A stretch of 51,970 nt of DNA from Gammaproteobacteria bacterium (lineage in GTDB: Bacteria; Pseudomonadota; Gammaproteobacteria; Chromatiales; Chromatiaceae). The notes below the pieces were generated by a model that was not told the DNA's origin, did no database searches, and saw only the letters and a list, made by a program, of their open reading frames with translations. The stretch's first letter is position 1. Each line of letters starts with the position of its first letter. Of the stretch, positions 41,343 to 50,221 are shown in pieces. The stretch spans positions 1-51,970 of the forward strand of contig JAABTK010000025.1 of NCBI GenBank assembly GCA_011389885.1, given 5' to 3'. The position numbers and the translations under genes were made by a program.

Positions 41343-43538
41343 CTAAACGATTTCGTGAAGCGGACGCCGGCTGAGCCTGCGCTTGAAGCGGCGCTGCAAC
41401 GCCACCGGCACCAGCCGGGTCAGCCAACGGCCGATTCGCCCCTGGCGCAGCCGAATCAACACCACCAGCAGGCGCTCGCGGCGGCTGAGGGTCTTGGGCT
41501 CGCCGCCTAGGCCGGCGGACAGCGACAGGGCGTTTTCGAGCCAGGCGTGATCCACTACGATTTGTCGATCAGGCTCGGGCAAACGGGCGCCTTTCAGATA
41601 CCCCGTGCGATAAAAGCCTGGCTGCGAATCCGCCGCCGGCTGCTCGGGCCAGGGTTGGGTCGCGCCCTGTACGGGAAATTCCTGCCGCAACTCGTGAAAA
41701 AACCCCGCCCAGGCCTCGGGTGCGTCGTCCCAGGGGCGCACCCAGGTCAGCGGCCTGCCTCGCAACCGCTCGGGAAAGGCGCCGATATCCGGCGCCGCCA
41801 CCGGCGCCCCGGCTTGCAGGGCCTCGCTGAGGGTGTAGCTATAGCTTTCGGGCCACAGGGCGGGAAACCAGGCCAGGTGCGGTTTCAGGGCCTTGATTTG
41901 CTCCACCACGCTGGACTCGTCGTAGGCCCCGTGCTCGTGAACCGCGCCCGATAGCGGACGGTAGGCGTAACCTAGGAGATGAAACTCCAGCGCCGAGCCC
42001 TGCTCCAAGGCCCGATTGGCCACCGCCTCCAGCAGGTCGGCGCCCTTTTCGATGCTAATCGCGCCAAACACCAGGATGCGTAGGGGCTCCGCCGCCCCCA
42101 AGGCCCGGGCCTGCACCGCCGGGAACGGCGCCTGTTGTTCCCAGTCCGGGTGAAACGCGACCCGATAGCGGGCCTCGGGGAAATGCGCCCGATACAGCTC
42201 CATTACGAATCGGCTCGGCGCGATCACCCGCTCGGCCTTTTCCAGCAGGGGTCTTTGGTTGGCCTGCCACTGCTCGACGCTCACCGGCAGCGGGTAGTTT
42301 CCGCCCTGACGCGAGAAGTCGCGGGTGAAGCGGCCGCTGGGGTCGGTTTGGGTGGGATTGGCGTTAATGAAGTAGTAGTCGTGCAGGGTCACGTCATAGG
42401 GCGCGCCCAAAAGCTGGGGCAGGCCCCAGAGCGAGGTCTCCAGGCCCAGGGTATGGTGAAAATGCACCCGGGAGATGCCGATGTAGCGCAGCAGGTGCAG
42501 CAGCTCGTCGAGCTGGGCGGGCAACGCGAAGGCCAGGGTCATCTCCCCCCGGCCGGCGTCTAGGTCCAGGATTACCGCCCCTTCGCGCAGGGGCTTGATC
42601 AGCAGGGCCTCGGCCTGATCCTGAATATGCCCGGCGAGTTCCCGAATGTGCTTGGCGGTGCCGCCGCCGAGGTGGTGGGTCAGGAACAACACGCGGGGGC
42701 GGGGGCCGTTGCGCAGCGCCTCAATGCGGGCCTTGAACCGATACACCGCGGCCGGGTCCGCCTGAATATGCGCATACACTGCCTGGTGATAATCCGGGTA
42801 GCGCTGGTCGAGCACCCGCAGGGCGTTCTTCACCCGCGCGTCCTTTTCGGCCTCGAAGCTGACGCCGCCGGCGTGATAGATGAAGGTGTCGCAGCACAGC
42901 AGGTGGCGCCAACCGTGTTGCGCCGCGCGCAGGCAAAAGTCGTTTTCCTCGCCGTAGCCGCGCCCGAAGGCGGCCGCGTCGAAATACCCGGTGTCGTCGA
43001 TGCAGGCGCGGCGGATGTACAGGCAAAACCCGACGCCGGTGGGGATCTCCACCGCCGCTTCCGGGTTGGCCCGGGCGAAGGCCGCATCCAACGCCGTCGG
43101 GTCGCTTCCGGCGGGCAACGGGCCGCCCTCGGGAAAGCGCGGATAGCTGCAAATGGTGGCGTTGTTCGAAAACGGCGTGACCGTGCCGACGCGCCCCCCC
43201 CGATAGGCGCAGGCCCGCAGCCGATCCAGCCAATCGTTGGTCGTCTCCACGTCGCTGTTCACCAGCACCAGGTCCCGCTCGGGATGCAGCCGCATGCCCC
43301 GGTTCACAGTGCCCACGAAGCCGAGATTGTGCGGATTCTCCAGCAGTTCCACCTGCGGGTGACGGGCCTTGAACGCGTGCAGAAAGGGCCGCACCGCCGG
43401 GTCCGGGGAGGCGTCGTCGATAATCACGATGTGGTGCGGCGTCTGCTGGGCATGGCGCAGCAGCCCCTGCAGGCAGCGCTTCAGCGCCTCCAGGCCGTTG
43501 TAGACCGGTACGATCAGATCGACTGGGTGTGAATTCAT
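41343..43538 (-). CDS. GT2-GT4 fusion glycosyltransferase
   Basis: A 731-residue protein. Residues 1-260 are a GT-A (GT2) domain: VDLIVPVYNGLEALKRCLQG, IIDDASPDPAV, NPHNLGFVGTVNRGM, the DxD-like LVNSDVETTNDWL, GYGEENDFCLRAAQHGW. Residues about 285-640 form a GT-B (GT4) domain: RVLFLTHHLGGGTAKHIREL, RVIAPSRFVMELY, LRILVFGAISIEKGADLLEA, PESYSYTLSEALQAGAPVAA. A basic tail may sit on the membrane. The two domains probably add consecutive sugars to a surface glycan. Its ATG overlaps the sulfotransferase stop as ATGA, indicating coupling. Confidence 0.85.
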   Translation of the reverse strand: MNSHPVDLIVPVYNGLEALKRCLQGLLRHAQQTPHHIVIIDDASPDPAVRPFLHAFKARHPQVELLENPHNLGFVGTVNRGMRLHPERDLVLVNSDVETTNDWLDRLRACAYRGGRVGTVTPFSNNATICSYPRFPEGGPLPAGSDPTALDAAFARANPEAAVEIPTGVGFCLYIRRACIDDTGYFDAAAFGRGYGEENDFCLRAAQHGWRHLLCCDTFIYHAGGVSFEAEKDARVKNALRVLDQRYPDYHQAVYAHIQADPAAVYRFKARIEALRNGPRPRVLFLTHHLGGGTAKHIRELAGHIQDQAEALLIKPLREGAVILDLDAGRGEMTLAFALPAQLDELLHLLRYIGISRVHFHHTLGLETSLWGLPQLLGAPYDVTLHDYYFINANPTQTDPSGRFTRDFSRQGGNYPLPVSVEQWQANQRPLLEKAERVIAPSRFVMELYRAHFPEARYRVAFHPDWEQQAPFPAVQARALGAAEPLRILVFGAISIEKGADLLEAVANRALEQGSALEFHLLGYAYRPLSGAVHEHGAYDESSVVEQIKALKPHLAWFPALWPESYSYTLSEALQAGAPVAAPDIGAFPERLRGRPLTWVRPWDDAPEAWAGFFHELRQEFPVQGATQPWPEQPAADSQPGFYRTGYLKGARLPEPDRQIVVDHAWLENALSLSAGLGGEPKTLSRRERLLVVLIRLRQGRIGRWLTRLVPVALQRRFKRRLSRRPLHEIV

Positions 43539-44788
43539 TGGGGGCGGGGCCGCATCAGCCAGCGGTACAAGGGGCCGAGAAGCGGGATCCGGCGCACCCG
43601 CTGAATGCGCGCATGGAGATCGGCAAGCTGGCCGTCCCGCTCGCGCACCACCGCCGTGGCATACTCGATTTGCTCATCTTTTTCTTTAGCCATGGCTGTA
43701 GTTTGACGATCCTTTTCGGCGATCACCGCCAGCGCATGTGCATGTTCCCCGGCCAGTTTTTGGATCTGCGCATCGCGCTCCTCGACGGTGTCCAGGGCCT
43801 CGCGGTGGGCCCGGCCAGAGCGCGCCAGCTCGTGCTGCACGCCCTGAATGGCCGCGTCCCGCTGCGCCACCGTCTGCCGCGCCGCGCCCAGGTCCTCGCC
43901 GCAGTCTTGCAGCCGCACGGTCTGCTCGAACAACTGCCGCTGGGTGTGCTGGAGCAGGGCCGTCCAGTCCTCGCCCGCGGCCATCGCGGCGGCGAACCGC
44001 TGCCAGACGCTATCCACGTCACCGCCGTCGCGCAGCGCCCGGTAGCCCTGACGGGCCAATGCCATGAAGGGGCCTGGGTCGACGGAGGCATCCGCCGCGC
44101 GATGATGGCGCAGTCCGGGGTCCACCTCTTGCGCCACCTGCTCGGCGATGGCCGCAGGCGCCACCGGCCACTGCAAGCCGAGGGCCTGCGCCATGCGCGC
44201 CACGGCCCCCGGCCAGTCCTCGAACAGCTCGTCGTAGCTCGCCAGCGCCCGCGGCAACCCCCGCGAGGCTAGGTCCGCATCCCGCATCTGGGCCAGCCAC
44301 AGCAAGGCCGAGACCTCGGGCGCCAGCGGATCCCGCCGCGCCAGCGAGGCGGCGATTTGCGCCGGATCCCGCAGCACCAACAGCACCCGCGGGTCCCACG
44401 GACCGCCCTCCAGGGCGCGCAACCACAACGGCAGCAAACGACACAGGCGCGGATCCTTCAGCGCCGCCAAGGGCGCTTGCGGAAAACCGTGGCGCAGGAA
44501 AGCACGCATCCGCTCCAGCAGCTCGTCCCACTCCGCGCCCTGCGCCCAATCCACAGGCCAAGGGCCGAAATCGTACCATGTCCGCCCCATGCGACCCAGC
44601 GCCGCCTCGTCCAGCGCCACCAGTTCCTCGTGCTCCCAAAACCCCTTGTCGTTGATTCCCGGACAGGAGCCAAGTAGTCTATCGCCCACATCGGCGCCCA
44701 AGAGGTTGAGCAGACGCGTGAACACCGAGGTCCCGCTGCGGTGCATACCCGCAACGAAGAGCACCACCTGCGGTTGATTCGCGTTCAT
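43535..44788 (-). CDS. Sulfotransferase-like protein with C-terminal coiled coil
   Basis: A 417-residue protein. The N-terminus QVVLFVAGMHRSGTSVFTRLLNLLGA has the RSGTS phosphosulfate-binding loop of PAPS-dependent sulfotransferases. A second PAPS-binding element follows in DPRVLLVLRDPAQIAASLARRD. After residue about 270 comes a long helical coiled coil (QRDAAIQGVQHELARSGRAH, EERDAQIQKLAGEHAHALAV) and a basic tail (IPLLGPLYRWLMRPRP) seen on many glycan-cluster proteins. Its start has GGGGGAGG upstream. Translationally coupled to the GT2-GT4 gene, it may sulfate the same glycan. Confidence 0.75.
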   Translation of the reverse strand: MNANQPQVVLFVAGMHRSGTSVFTRLLNLLGADVGDRLLGSCPGINDKGFWEHEELVALDEAALGRMGRTWYDFGPWPVDWAQGAEWDELLERMRAFLRHGFPQAPLAALKDPRLCRLLPLWLRALEGGPWDPRVLLVLRDPAQIAASLARRDPLAPEVSALLWLAQMRDADLASRGLPRALASYDELFEDWPGAVARMAQALGLQWPVAPAAIAEQVAQEVDPGLRHHRAADASVDPGPFMALARQGYRALRDGGDVDSVWQRFAAAMAAGEDWTALLQHTQRQLFEQTVRLQDCGEDLGAARQTVAQRDAAIQGVQHELARSGRAHREALDTVEERDAQIQKLAGEHAHALAVIAEKDRQTTAMAKEKDEQIEYATAVVRERDGQLADLHARIQRVRRIPLLGPLYRWLMRPRPQ

Positions 44789-44889
44789 TGATTACCTCCC
44801 CCGCGCTCGCCATCGGCGCCAGGCTGCGCCATGGGCCGAAGCGCAAACGCCGACCCCGAAAAATCCTCAATTGTACACGGATACCCCTC

Positions 44890-46737
44890 GTGAGTGACGC
44901 CTATAACTTCTCTTGGTCGGTCGATATCGCCACCGCCGAAACGCCCTCGGACAAGGCCGGGCGGTCGATCGCCTTCGCCGACTGCGCGGCCTATCCGTTG
45001 CCGGACAGCCACTTGCTGCTGGTGCATCGCCGCACGGGGGCGCGCACCGTGGTCACCGCGGACGTCCACTATGCCCTGTCGTTCTGCAACACCTTTCGCA
45101 CCCGCACCGTCCATATCGACACCCTGACCCAAAAGATCCCGCAATTGCAGAACAATCGGGGCGAGGTCGATGGCGTAATCGATAACCTCGACCGCATGGG
45201 CTTCATCGAACACGCCGACGCCCTGCTCGCAGACCTCTGGAATAGCGACCCCGAACCGACCCCGGCGCCGCGCCCCCGAATCGCCGTCTGCACCTGCGAC
45301 CGCCCCGAGGCCCTGCAACGGCTGCTCGGCTCCATAGCGGACAAGCGCAACCCCGATCAGCCCCTGGAAGGCTGGGTGATCGACGACTCGCGCAACCCCG
45401 ACCACCAGCGCCGCAATCGCGACCTAGTGGAAGGCGCCGGCCTCGCCGGGTTGCGCTATTGCGGCCCCGAGCAACAGGCCGCGCTGCAACAACGCCTGAG
45501 CGAGGCCCTGCCCCAGGCGCAGCAGGAGATCGCGTTTCTAATCGGTCCGCGCACTGCGGACAACGTCGTCACCCATGGCCGCACCCGCAACCTCGCCCTG
45601 CTGCTGGCCGCCGGACAGCCGCTGGTGTTTCTCGACGACGACGTGCGGTTCGAGATCCTGTCGCCGCCCGAGCGGGATGCCGATTGCGAGTTCTCGTCTC
45701 GCCCGCGGGAGGTGGTGTTTTTCGACCAGCCCGACGCCTGGGAGGCCTATGCCGTAGACCTGGACCAGGATCTGCTCGACCTGCACGGCGCCTTCCTCGG
45801 CCAAGGCCTGGGCCCCGCGCTCAGGCGGATCGGCCGCCAGCCGCCGGCGCCCGAGACCCTGAGCCACCTGTTCGCCGCTGAAGGCCGCGCCCTGACCCCG
45901 GCCTCGCGCCTGCTGGTCACCGGCAACGGCTCCATGGGCGACCCCGGCGTGGCCAACAACCGCTGGCTGTTCGAACTCACGGGCGCGTCGCTGCAACGCC
46001 TTATCGCCGACGAGCCGCGCTACCGCCGCAACCTGACCCAACGCAACCTGTGGCTGGGCCGGGAGCGGCATCACTTCTTCACCCGCTTCAGCCTGCTGTC
46101 CCAGGTCACCGGGCTCGATAACCGCGAGCTGCTGCCGCCCTATTTCCCGGTGTTTCGCAACGAAGACTTTCTGTTCGGTGAAATGCTCCGGCTGATGCAC
46201 CCCGAGGCCCTAATGCTCGACCTGCCGTGGGCGGTCCCGCATTTGCCGCTGGAGGAGCGCCGTTGGAGCACCGAGAAACTGGACCAACCCGACAACCCCG
46301 GCGTTTGCGGCTTCATCGCCGGTCAGCTCGCCACCGGTCCCGACGACCCCGGGCAAGACGCCCCGGCGGACCGAGTTCGCGAGGCCGGCCATCGCCTGCT
46401 CGGCCTCGCCGCCGGATCGGACGATCAGCTCGCGGCGCGCATCCGCCACCAAATCCTCGCCACCCGCGCCGAGCGCGCGCGGTTTTGGGACCAACACCGC
46501 AAAGAACACCTTGAGTTGCCCGCCTATTATCAGCGCGACCTTCAACGCATGATGCAGCGCAACCTCGAATCCCTGCTCGAACCACAACCTTCCGGGCTAT
46601 CGGACAGCCGCGCGGCCTTCGGCGCAGAGGCCGAGCTGCCGCGCCTGCGCGAGCTGTTTCAGGGTTTCGGTCAGGCCCTGCTGTGCTGGCCCCAGATCAT
46701 CCAAGCCGCCAAGGCGATCGAATCCGCCCGCTTGTAG
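44890..46737 (+). CDS. Glycosyltransferase-like protein with N-terminal extra domain
   Basis: A 615-residue protein from GTG 44890 (MSDAYNFSWSVDIATAETPS); the frame opens at a TTG inside the divergent gene's leader, which is unlikely to be used. Residues about 30-120 resemble a small winged-helix, PqqD-like domain (DVHYALSFCNTFRTRTVHID, VDGVIDNLDRMGFIEHADAL); this is weak. A nucleotide-sugar-type fold follows: PRIAVCTCDRPEALQRLLGS, THGRTRNLALLLAAGQPLVF, LDDDVRFEIL (DxD) and FRNEDFLFGEMLRLMHPEAL, consistent with a GT2-like enzyme. It is divergent from the sulfotransferase operon and probably belongs to the same glycan pathway. Function unproven. Confidence 0.6.
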   Translation: MSDAYNFSWSVDIATAETPSDKAGRSIAFADCAAYPLPDSHLLLVHRRTGARTVVTADVHYALSFCNTFRTRTVHIDTLTQKIPQLQNNRGEVDGVIDNLDRMGFIEHADALLADLWNSDPEPTPAPRPRIAVCTCDRPEALQRLLGSIADKRNPDQPLEGWVIDDSRNPDHQRRNRDLVEGAGLAGLRYCGPEQQAALQQRLSEALPQAQQEIAFLIGPRTADNVVTHGRTRNLALLLAAGQPLVFLDDDVRFEILSPPERDADCEFSSRPREVVFFDQPDAWEAYAVDLDQDLLDLHGAFLGQGLGPALRRIGRQPPAPETLSHLFAAEGRALTPASRLLVTGNGSMGDPGVANNRWLFELTGASLQRLIADEPRYRRNLTQRNLWLGRERHHFFTRFSLLSQVTGLDNRELLPPYFPVFRNEDFLFGEMLRLMHPEALMLDLPWAVPHLPLEERRWSTEKLDQPDNPGVCGFIAGQLATGPDDPGQDAPADRVREAGHRLLGLAAGSDDQLAARIRHQILATRAERARFWDQHRKEHLELPAYYQRDLQRMMQRNLESLLEPQPSGLSDSRAAFGAEAELPRLRELFQGFGQALLCWPQIIQAAKAIESARL

Positions 46738-46776
46738 GCGAATTCTGATTTTTCTCCCCGCCGGCGATTGATGGCC

Positions 46777-46812
46777 TATACTAACGCCGCATTACTCAAC
46801 AATTTTGAGGAG
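46777..46812 (+). promoter_or_regulatory. -10 box and ribosome-binding site of the secreted cysteine-rich protein
   Basis: TATACT at 46777-46782 and GAGGAG at 46807-46812, six bases before the ATG at 46819. No clear -35. The short leader (about 30 bases) and strong Shine-Dalgarno suggest good expression independent of the upstream gene. Confidence 0.5.
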
Positions 46813-46818
46813 AAATCC

Positions 46819-47220
46819 ATGCACAAAAACCTGAAACAAGCCCTCACGGGCGTCCTCGCCATCGCCGCCGGCGCGGCCCTGCCGCTCGGCCAGGCCAGCG
46901 CGGCCACTATGGAAGACTGCTACAACAAAACCGCCGTAGAGGTCAGGGATGCGGCCGACGGCTTCCGCGCCTGCATGTACGACAAGGTGGACGAAAGCGG
47001 CACCCCATGGGGCAACTACCCCAACTTCCAGCGCGGCGAATTCTACTGCAAGAAGGACAACGTCTACATCATCCCCTACTGCATGGAAGACGCCCATGGC
47101 GGCAGCCTGAGCGGCGACCAAGAAACCGCACTGGCCGCCTGCAAGGCCGAACACTGGGATCCGCTGGAGGCGGAACTCGATAAACACCCGGGCTGTCAGG
47201 ACCTGCTTTACAACAAGTAA
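46819..47220 (+). CDS. Secreted small six-cysteine protein
   Basis: 133 residues with a Sec signal peptide (MHKNLKQALTGVLAIAAGAA, cleavage near QASA/ATMEDC). The mature part of about 104 residues has six cysteines (EDCYNK, RACMYD, FYCKKD, PYCMED, AACKAE, PGCQDL), enough for three disulfides, and is acidic and aromatic. One sequon (NKT) follows the first Cys. It is likely a periplasmic or extracellular protein. Not recognised; it does not resemble known inhibitors or cytochromes (no CXXCH). Confidence 0.65.
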   Translation: MHKNLKQALTGVLAIAAGAALPLGQASAATMEDCYNKTAVEVRDAADGFRACMYDKVDESGTPWGNYPNFQRGEFYCKKDNVYIIPYCMEDAHGGSLSGDQETALAACKAEHWDPLEAELDKHPGCQDLLYNK

Positions 47221-47233
47221 CGCACAACAAGCC

Positions 47234-49912
47234 CTATAACAGACGCCAGGCCCGGGTGATGCCCGGGTCTTCGGCGTCGCGCTGGGTCTTAAAGCCGATG
47301 GAGCGCACCAAATCCAGCATTTTGTAGTTATTGGTCAAAATCTCCCCCTCCATCACCTCCAGCCCGCGGTCGCGCGCCACCTCCATGAGATGGAACAGCA
47401 GCTTGTGGGCAATGCCGCGGCGCTGCCAGCGGTCCGACACCACAGCGGCGAATTCGCAACTGCGCCCGTCAGGGTTCATCATATAGCGGGCCACCGCCAG
47501 CTCCTCCTCATCGCCCCCTGAGTCGGTGGTGACAATCAGCGCCATCTCCCGGTCGTAGTCGATTTGGGTGAAGCGCACCAGCATCTCCGGCGTGAGCTGG
47601 TGCAGGGCGTTCATAAAGCGGAAGTACTTCGACTCGTCCGATAGGTTCTCGATGAATTGCTTTTCCAGCTCCGCATCCTCGGGCCGAATGGGGCGGATCA
47701 CGATATTGGTGCCGTCGCCGAGCTGGGTTTGTATCATCAGGTGCGCCGGATAGGGGTGGATGGCCATGTGCGCATAGCGATCCGTGGACGGGTGCGCAAA
47801 ATCCACCCGCATGCGCGCATCCAGCGCCACCGGCCCCGTTTCGTCCACCAGCAGCGGGTTGATATCCAGTTCCTTGATCCAGGGCAGCTCGCAGGCCATC
47901 TCCGAAATCCGCAACAACACCTCGACCAGCGCCCCGCGGTCCACCGGCGGCAATTGCCGAAAGCGGCCCAGCAGCTTGGCCGCCCGGGTGCGCTCGATCA
48001 GGTTCTCCGCCAGGCTGTGGTTCAGCGGCGGCAGGGCCACCGCCCGGTCGCCGATCACCTCCACATGGGCCCCGCCGATGCCGAAGCTGATGACCGGCCC
48101 GAACACCGCGTCGTTAACAATGCCCACCATCAGCTCCCGGGCATTGGCCGAATGGTGCATCTTCTCCACCGTCACCCCCTCGATGCGGGCGTTGGAGGCG
48201 TTTTTGCCCACCTGCTCCAGGATCTCCCTATAGGCGCTGCGCACCAACTGGGCGCTGCTGATATTCAAGCGCACCCCGCCGCAGTCGGACTTATGGCTAA
48301 TGTCGGGCGAAAACACCTTCATCACCACCGGAAAGCCGATGGACTCGGCCAGGATCAGCGCCTCGCCGGCGGAGCGGGCGATGCCGTTGCGCACCGCCGG
48401 GATATGAAAGGCCCCCAGCACCGCCATGGACTCGGGCTCGTTGAGCACCTGCCGCTGCTCCGACAGCGCCGCCTCAATCATCATTCGCGCCCCCTCCACA
48501 TCCGGCTCCCGGTGGCGCGAGAAGGAATCCGGGGTCTGGCGCAGCAACTGCTGATTGCGGTGATAGGAGGCCAAATAGTAAAAACCGTCCACCGCAGCCT
48601 CCGGCGTGGCGAAGGCCGGCAGCTTGGCGTCGCCGAACAGCTCGCGGCCCGCGCTGACCTGCCGCCCGCCCATCCAGCAGGTCAACAGCGGCTTTTGGAT
48701 ATCGCCCGCCAGGTCGATCATGCCCTGGGCCACCTCGGTGGGGCGGGTCATGGCCTGGGGGGTGAGGATCACCACCACGCCGTCCACCCCCTCGTCCTGC
48801 AGGCAAATCGCGGTGGCCGTGCGATAACGCTCCGGGGTGGCGTCGCCGATGATGTCCACCGGGTTGCCATGCGACCAGGTCGCGGGCAGCGCCTGATCCA
48901 GCTCGCGCTTGGTGGCCTCGCCCAGCTTGGCCATCGGCAGGCGCAGATCCCCGGCCCGGTCCGCGGCCATCACCGCCGGGCCGCCGCCGTTGGTCACCAC
49001 CGCCATGCGGTCGCCCACGGTCTTGTAGCGCGAGGCCAGGGTGCGGGCGGCCGCGAACAACTGGCCGATGGTGCCCACCCGCACCACGCCCGAGCGCTCC
49101 AGCGCCGCGCTGAACACATCGTCACCGCCCACCAGCGCCCCGGTATGGGACATCACCGCCTGGGTGCCCGATTCGTGCCGCCCCACCTTTACCGCAATCA
49201 CCGGCTTAATGCGGGCCGCGGCGCGCAACGCGCTCATAAAGCTGCGCGCGTCATAGATGCCCTCAATATACAGCAGGATGGCCTTGGTGCTGGGGTCCGC
49301 CACCAGGAAATCCAGCACATCGCCAAAGTCCACGTCCGCCGCCATGCCCGTGGACACCACCGTCGAAAAACCGATGCGATTATTCTGCGCCCAATCCAAA
49401 ATCGCCGTGCAGAGCGCGCCGGATTGGGACACCAGGGCCAAATTCCCCGCCACCGCCCCGCCGTTGCTGAAGGTGGCGTTCAGCCCCCGCCCGGGGCGAA
49501 TGATGCCCAGGCAATTAGGCCCCAGGAAACGGATCCCGTACTGCTGGGCATAGTCTTGCAACTGCTGCTCCAGCCGCGCCCCCTGCGGCCCGGTCTCGTG
49601 AAACCCGGCGGTCATCACGATCACCGCCTTCACCCCATGCTCGCCGCAGGCCCGCATAATCCCCGGCGCCGTCTTCGCCGGCGTGGCAATCACCGCCAAC
49701 TCCACCGGCTTGCCCAAGGCGGCCAAATCCGCAAAGGCCGGATGCCCCTGCACCGTTTCATGCTTGGGGTTAATCGGATAGACCGGGCCGTCAAAGCCCG
49801 CCTCCAGCAGATTCTTAAACACCACAGCCCCCACCGCATCCTCGCGGTCGCTAGCGCCGAACACGGCCACGGAGCTTGGGGAAAACAGCGGGGTTAGATA
49901 GTGTGGATCCAT
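47234..49912 (-). CDS. Pat-type protein lysine acetyltransferase (ADP-forming acyl-CoA synthetase fold plus GNAT)
   Basis: An 892-residue protein. Order: CoA-binding Rossmann domain (FSPSSVAVFGASDREDAVGA), succinyl-CoA-ligase-like domains (LGPNCLGIIRPG, VSQSGALCTAILDWA, VMSHTGALVGGDDVF with His256 at the phospho-histidine position), ATP-grasp domain (FPVVMKVFSPDISHKSDCGG, KELDINPLLVDETG), then a C-terminal GNAT domain (VIRPIRPEDAELEKQFIENL, VVSDRWQRRGIAHKLLFHLM as the acetyl-CoA loop). This is the PatZ/YfiQ/Pka architecture, which acetylates acetyl-CoA synthetase and other proteins. It is divergently arranged with an HDAC-family gene. Confidence 0.88.
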   Translation of the reverse strand: MDPHYLTPLFSPSSVAVFGASDREDAVGAVVFKNLLEAGFDGPVYPINPKHETVQGHPAFADLAALGKPVELAVIATPAKTAPGIMRACGEHGVKAVIVMTAGFHETGPQGARLEQQLQDYAQQYGIRFLGPNCLGIIRPGRGLNATFSNGGAVAGNLALVSQSGALCTAILDWAQNNRIGFSTVVSTGMAADVDFGDVLDFLVADPSTKAILLYIEGIYDARSFMSALRAAARIKPVIAVKVGRHESGTQAVMSHTGALVGGDDVFSAALERSGVVRVGTIGQLFAAARTLASRYKTVGDRMAVVTNGGGPAVMAADRAGDLRLPMAKLGEATKRELDQALPATWSHGNPVDIIGDATPERYRTATAICLQDEGVDGVVVILTPQAMTRPTEVAQGMIDLAGDIQKPLLTCWMGGRQVSAGRELFGDAKLPAFATPEAAVDGFYYLASYHRNQQLLRQTPDSFSRHREPDVEGARMMIEAALSEQRQVLNEPESMAVLGAFHIPAVRNGIARSAGEALILAESIGFPVVMKVFSPDISHKSDCGGVRLNISSAQLVRSAYREILEQVGKNASNARIEGVTVEKMHHSANARELMVGIVNDAVFGPVISFGIGGAHVEVIGDRAVALPPLNHSLAENLIERTRAAKLLGRFRQLPPVDRGALVEVLLRISEMACELPWIKELDINPLLVDETGPVALDARMRVDFAHPSTDRYAHMAIHPYPAHLMIQTQLGDGTNIVIRPIRPEDAELEKQFIENLSDESKYFRFMNALHQLTPEMLVRFTQIDYDREMALIVTTDSGGDEEELAVARYMMNPDGRSCEFAAVVSDRWQRRGIAHKLLFHLMEVARDRGLEVMEGEILTNNYKMLDLVRSIGFKTQRDAEDPGITRAWRLL

Positions 49913-50221
49913 GATTTATGAGTTCTGGGTGGTTAGTGCTGAGTTCTGAGGACTGAGTGCTTGGCGCCAGAATACCGGAGTTCTGGCTGGAGTACAGCCC
50001 TTGGCCTGTCAACGGCTGGGTACTGAGTTCCGAGGACTGCGTTCTGAGAGCCGCGGTCGCCTGTCAACCAAGCGCCCCCCGCGTTCACACCATCTTCGCG
50101 CCCTTTGCGCCTCCTTTGCGTCCTTTGCATTATCCTTCCAGACCCCCAAACCTTGACCCTCGAACTTTAGACCAAATTTGGGCAAAATAGCCGCTTTCTT
50201 ATCCAAATTAAGAGTCGCCCT
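49913..50221. repeat. Intergenic low-complexity repeats between the acetyltransferase and deacetylase genes
   Basis: Degenerate direct repeats CTGAGTTCTGAGGACTGAGT (near 49939) and CTGAGTTCCGAGGACTGCGT (near 50022), then a CGCAAAG-type tail repeat (GCGCCCTTTGCGCCTCCTTT) at about 50095-50140. No gene and no clear promoter are visible. Confidence 0.5.

Noticed and set aside
46819-47220. Modified-peptide (RiPP) precursor next to a PqqD-like domain
   Set aside because: The product has an ordinary Sec signal peptide and six spread cysteines, and no maturase of RiPP type is nearby; the PqqD-like similarity is weak.
47657-49897. 746-codon plus-strand frame
   Set aside because: Shadow of the Pat-type acetyltransferase; His/Arg/Gln-rich translation without recognisable motifs.
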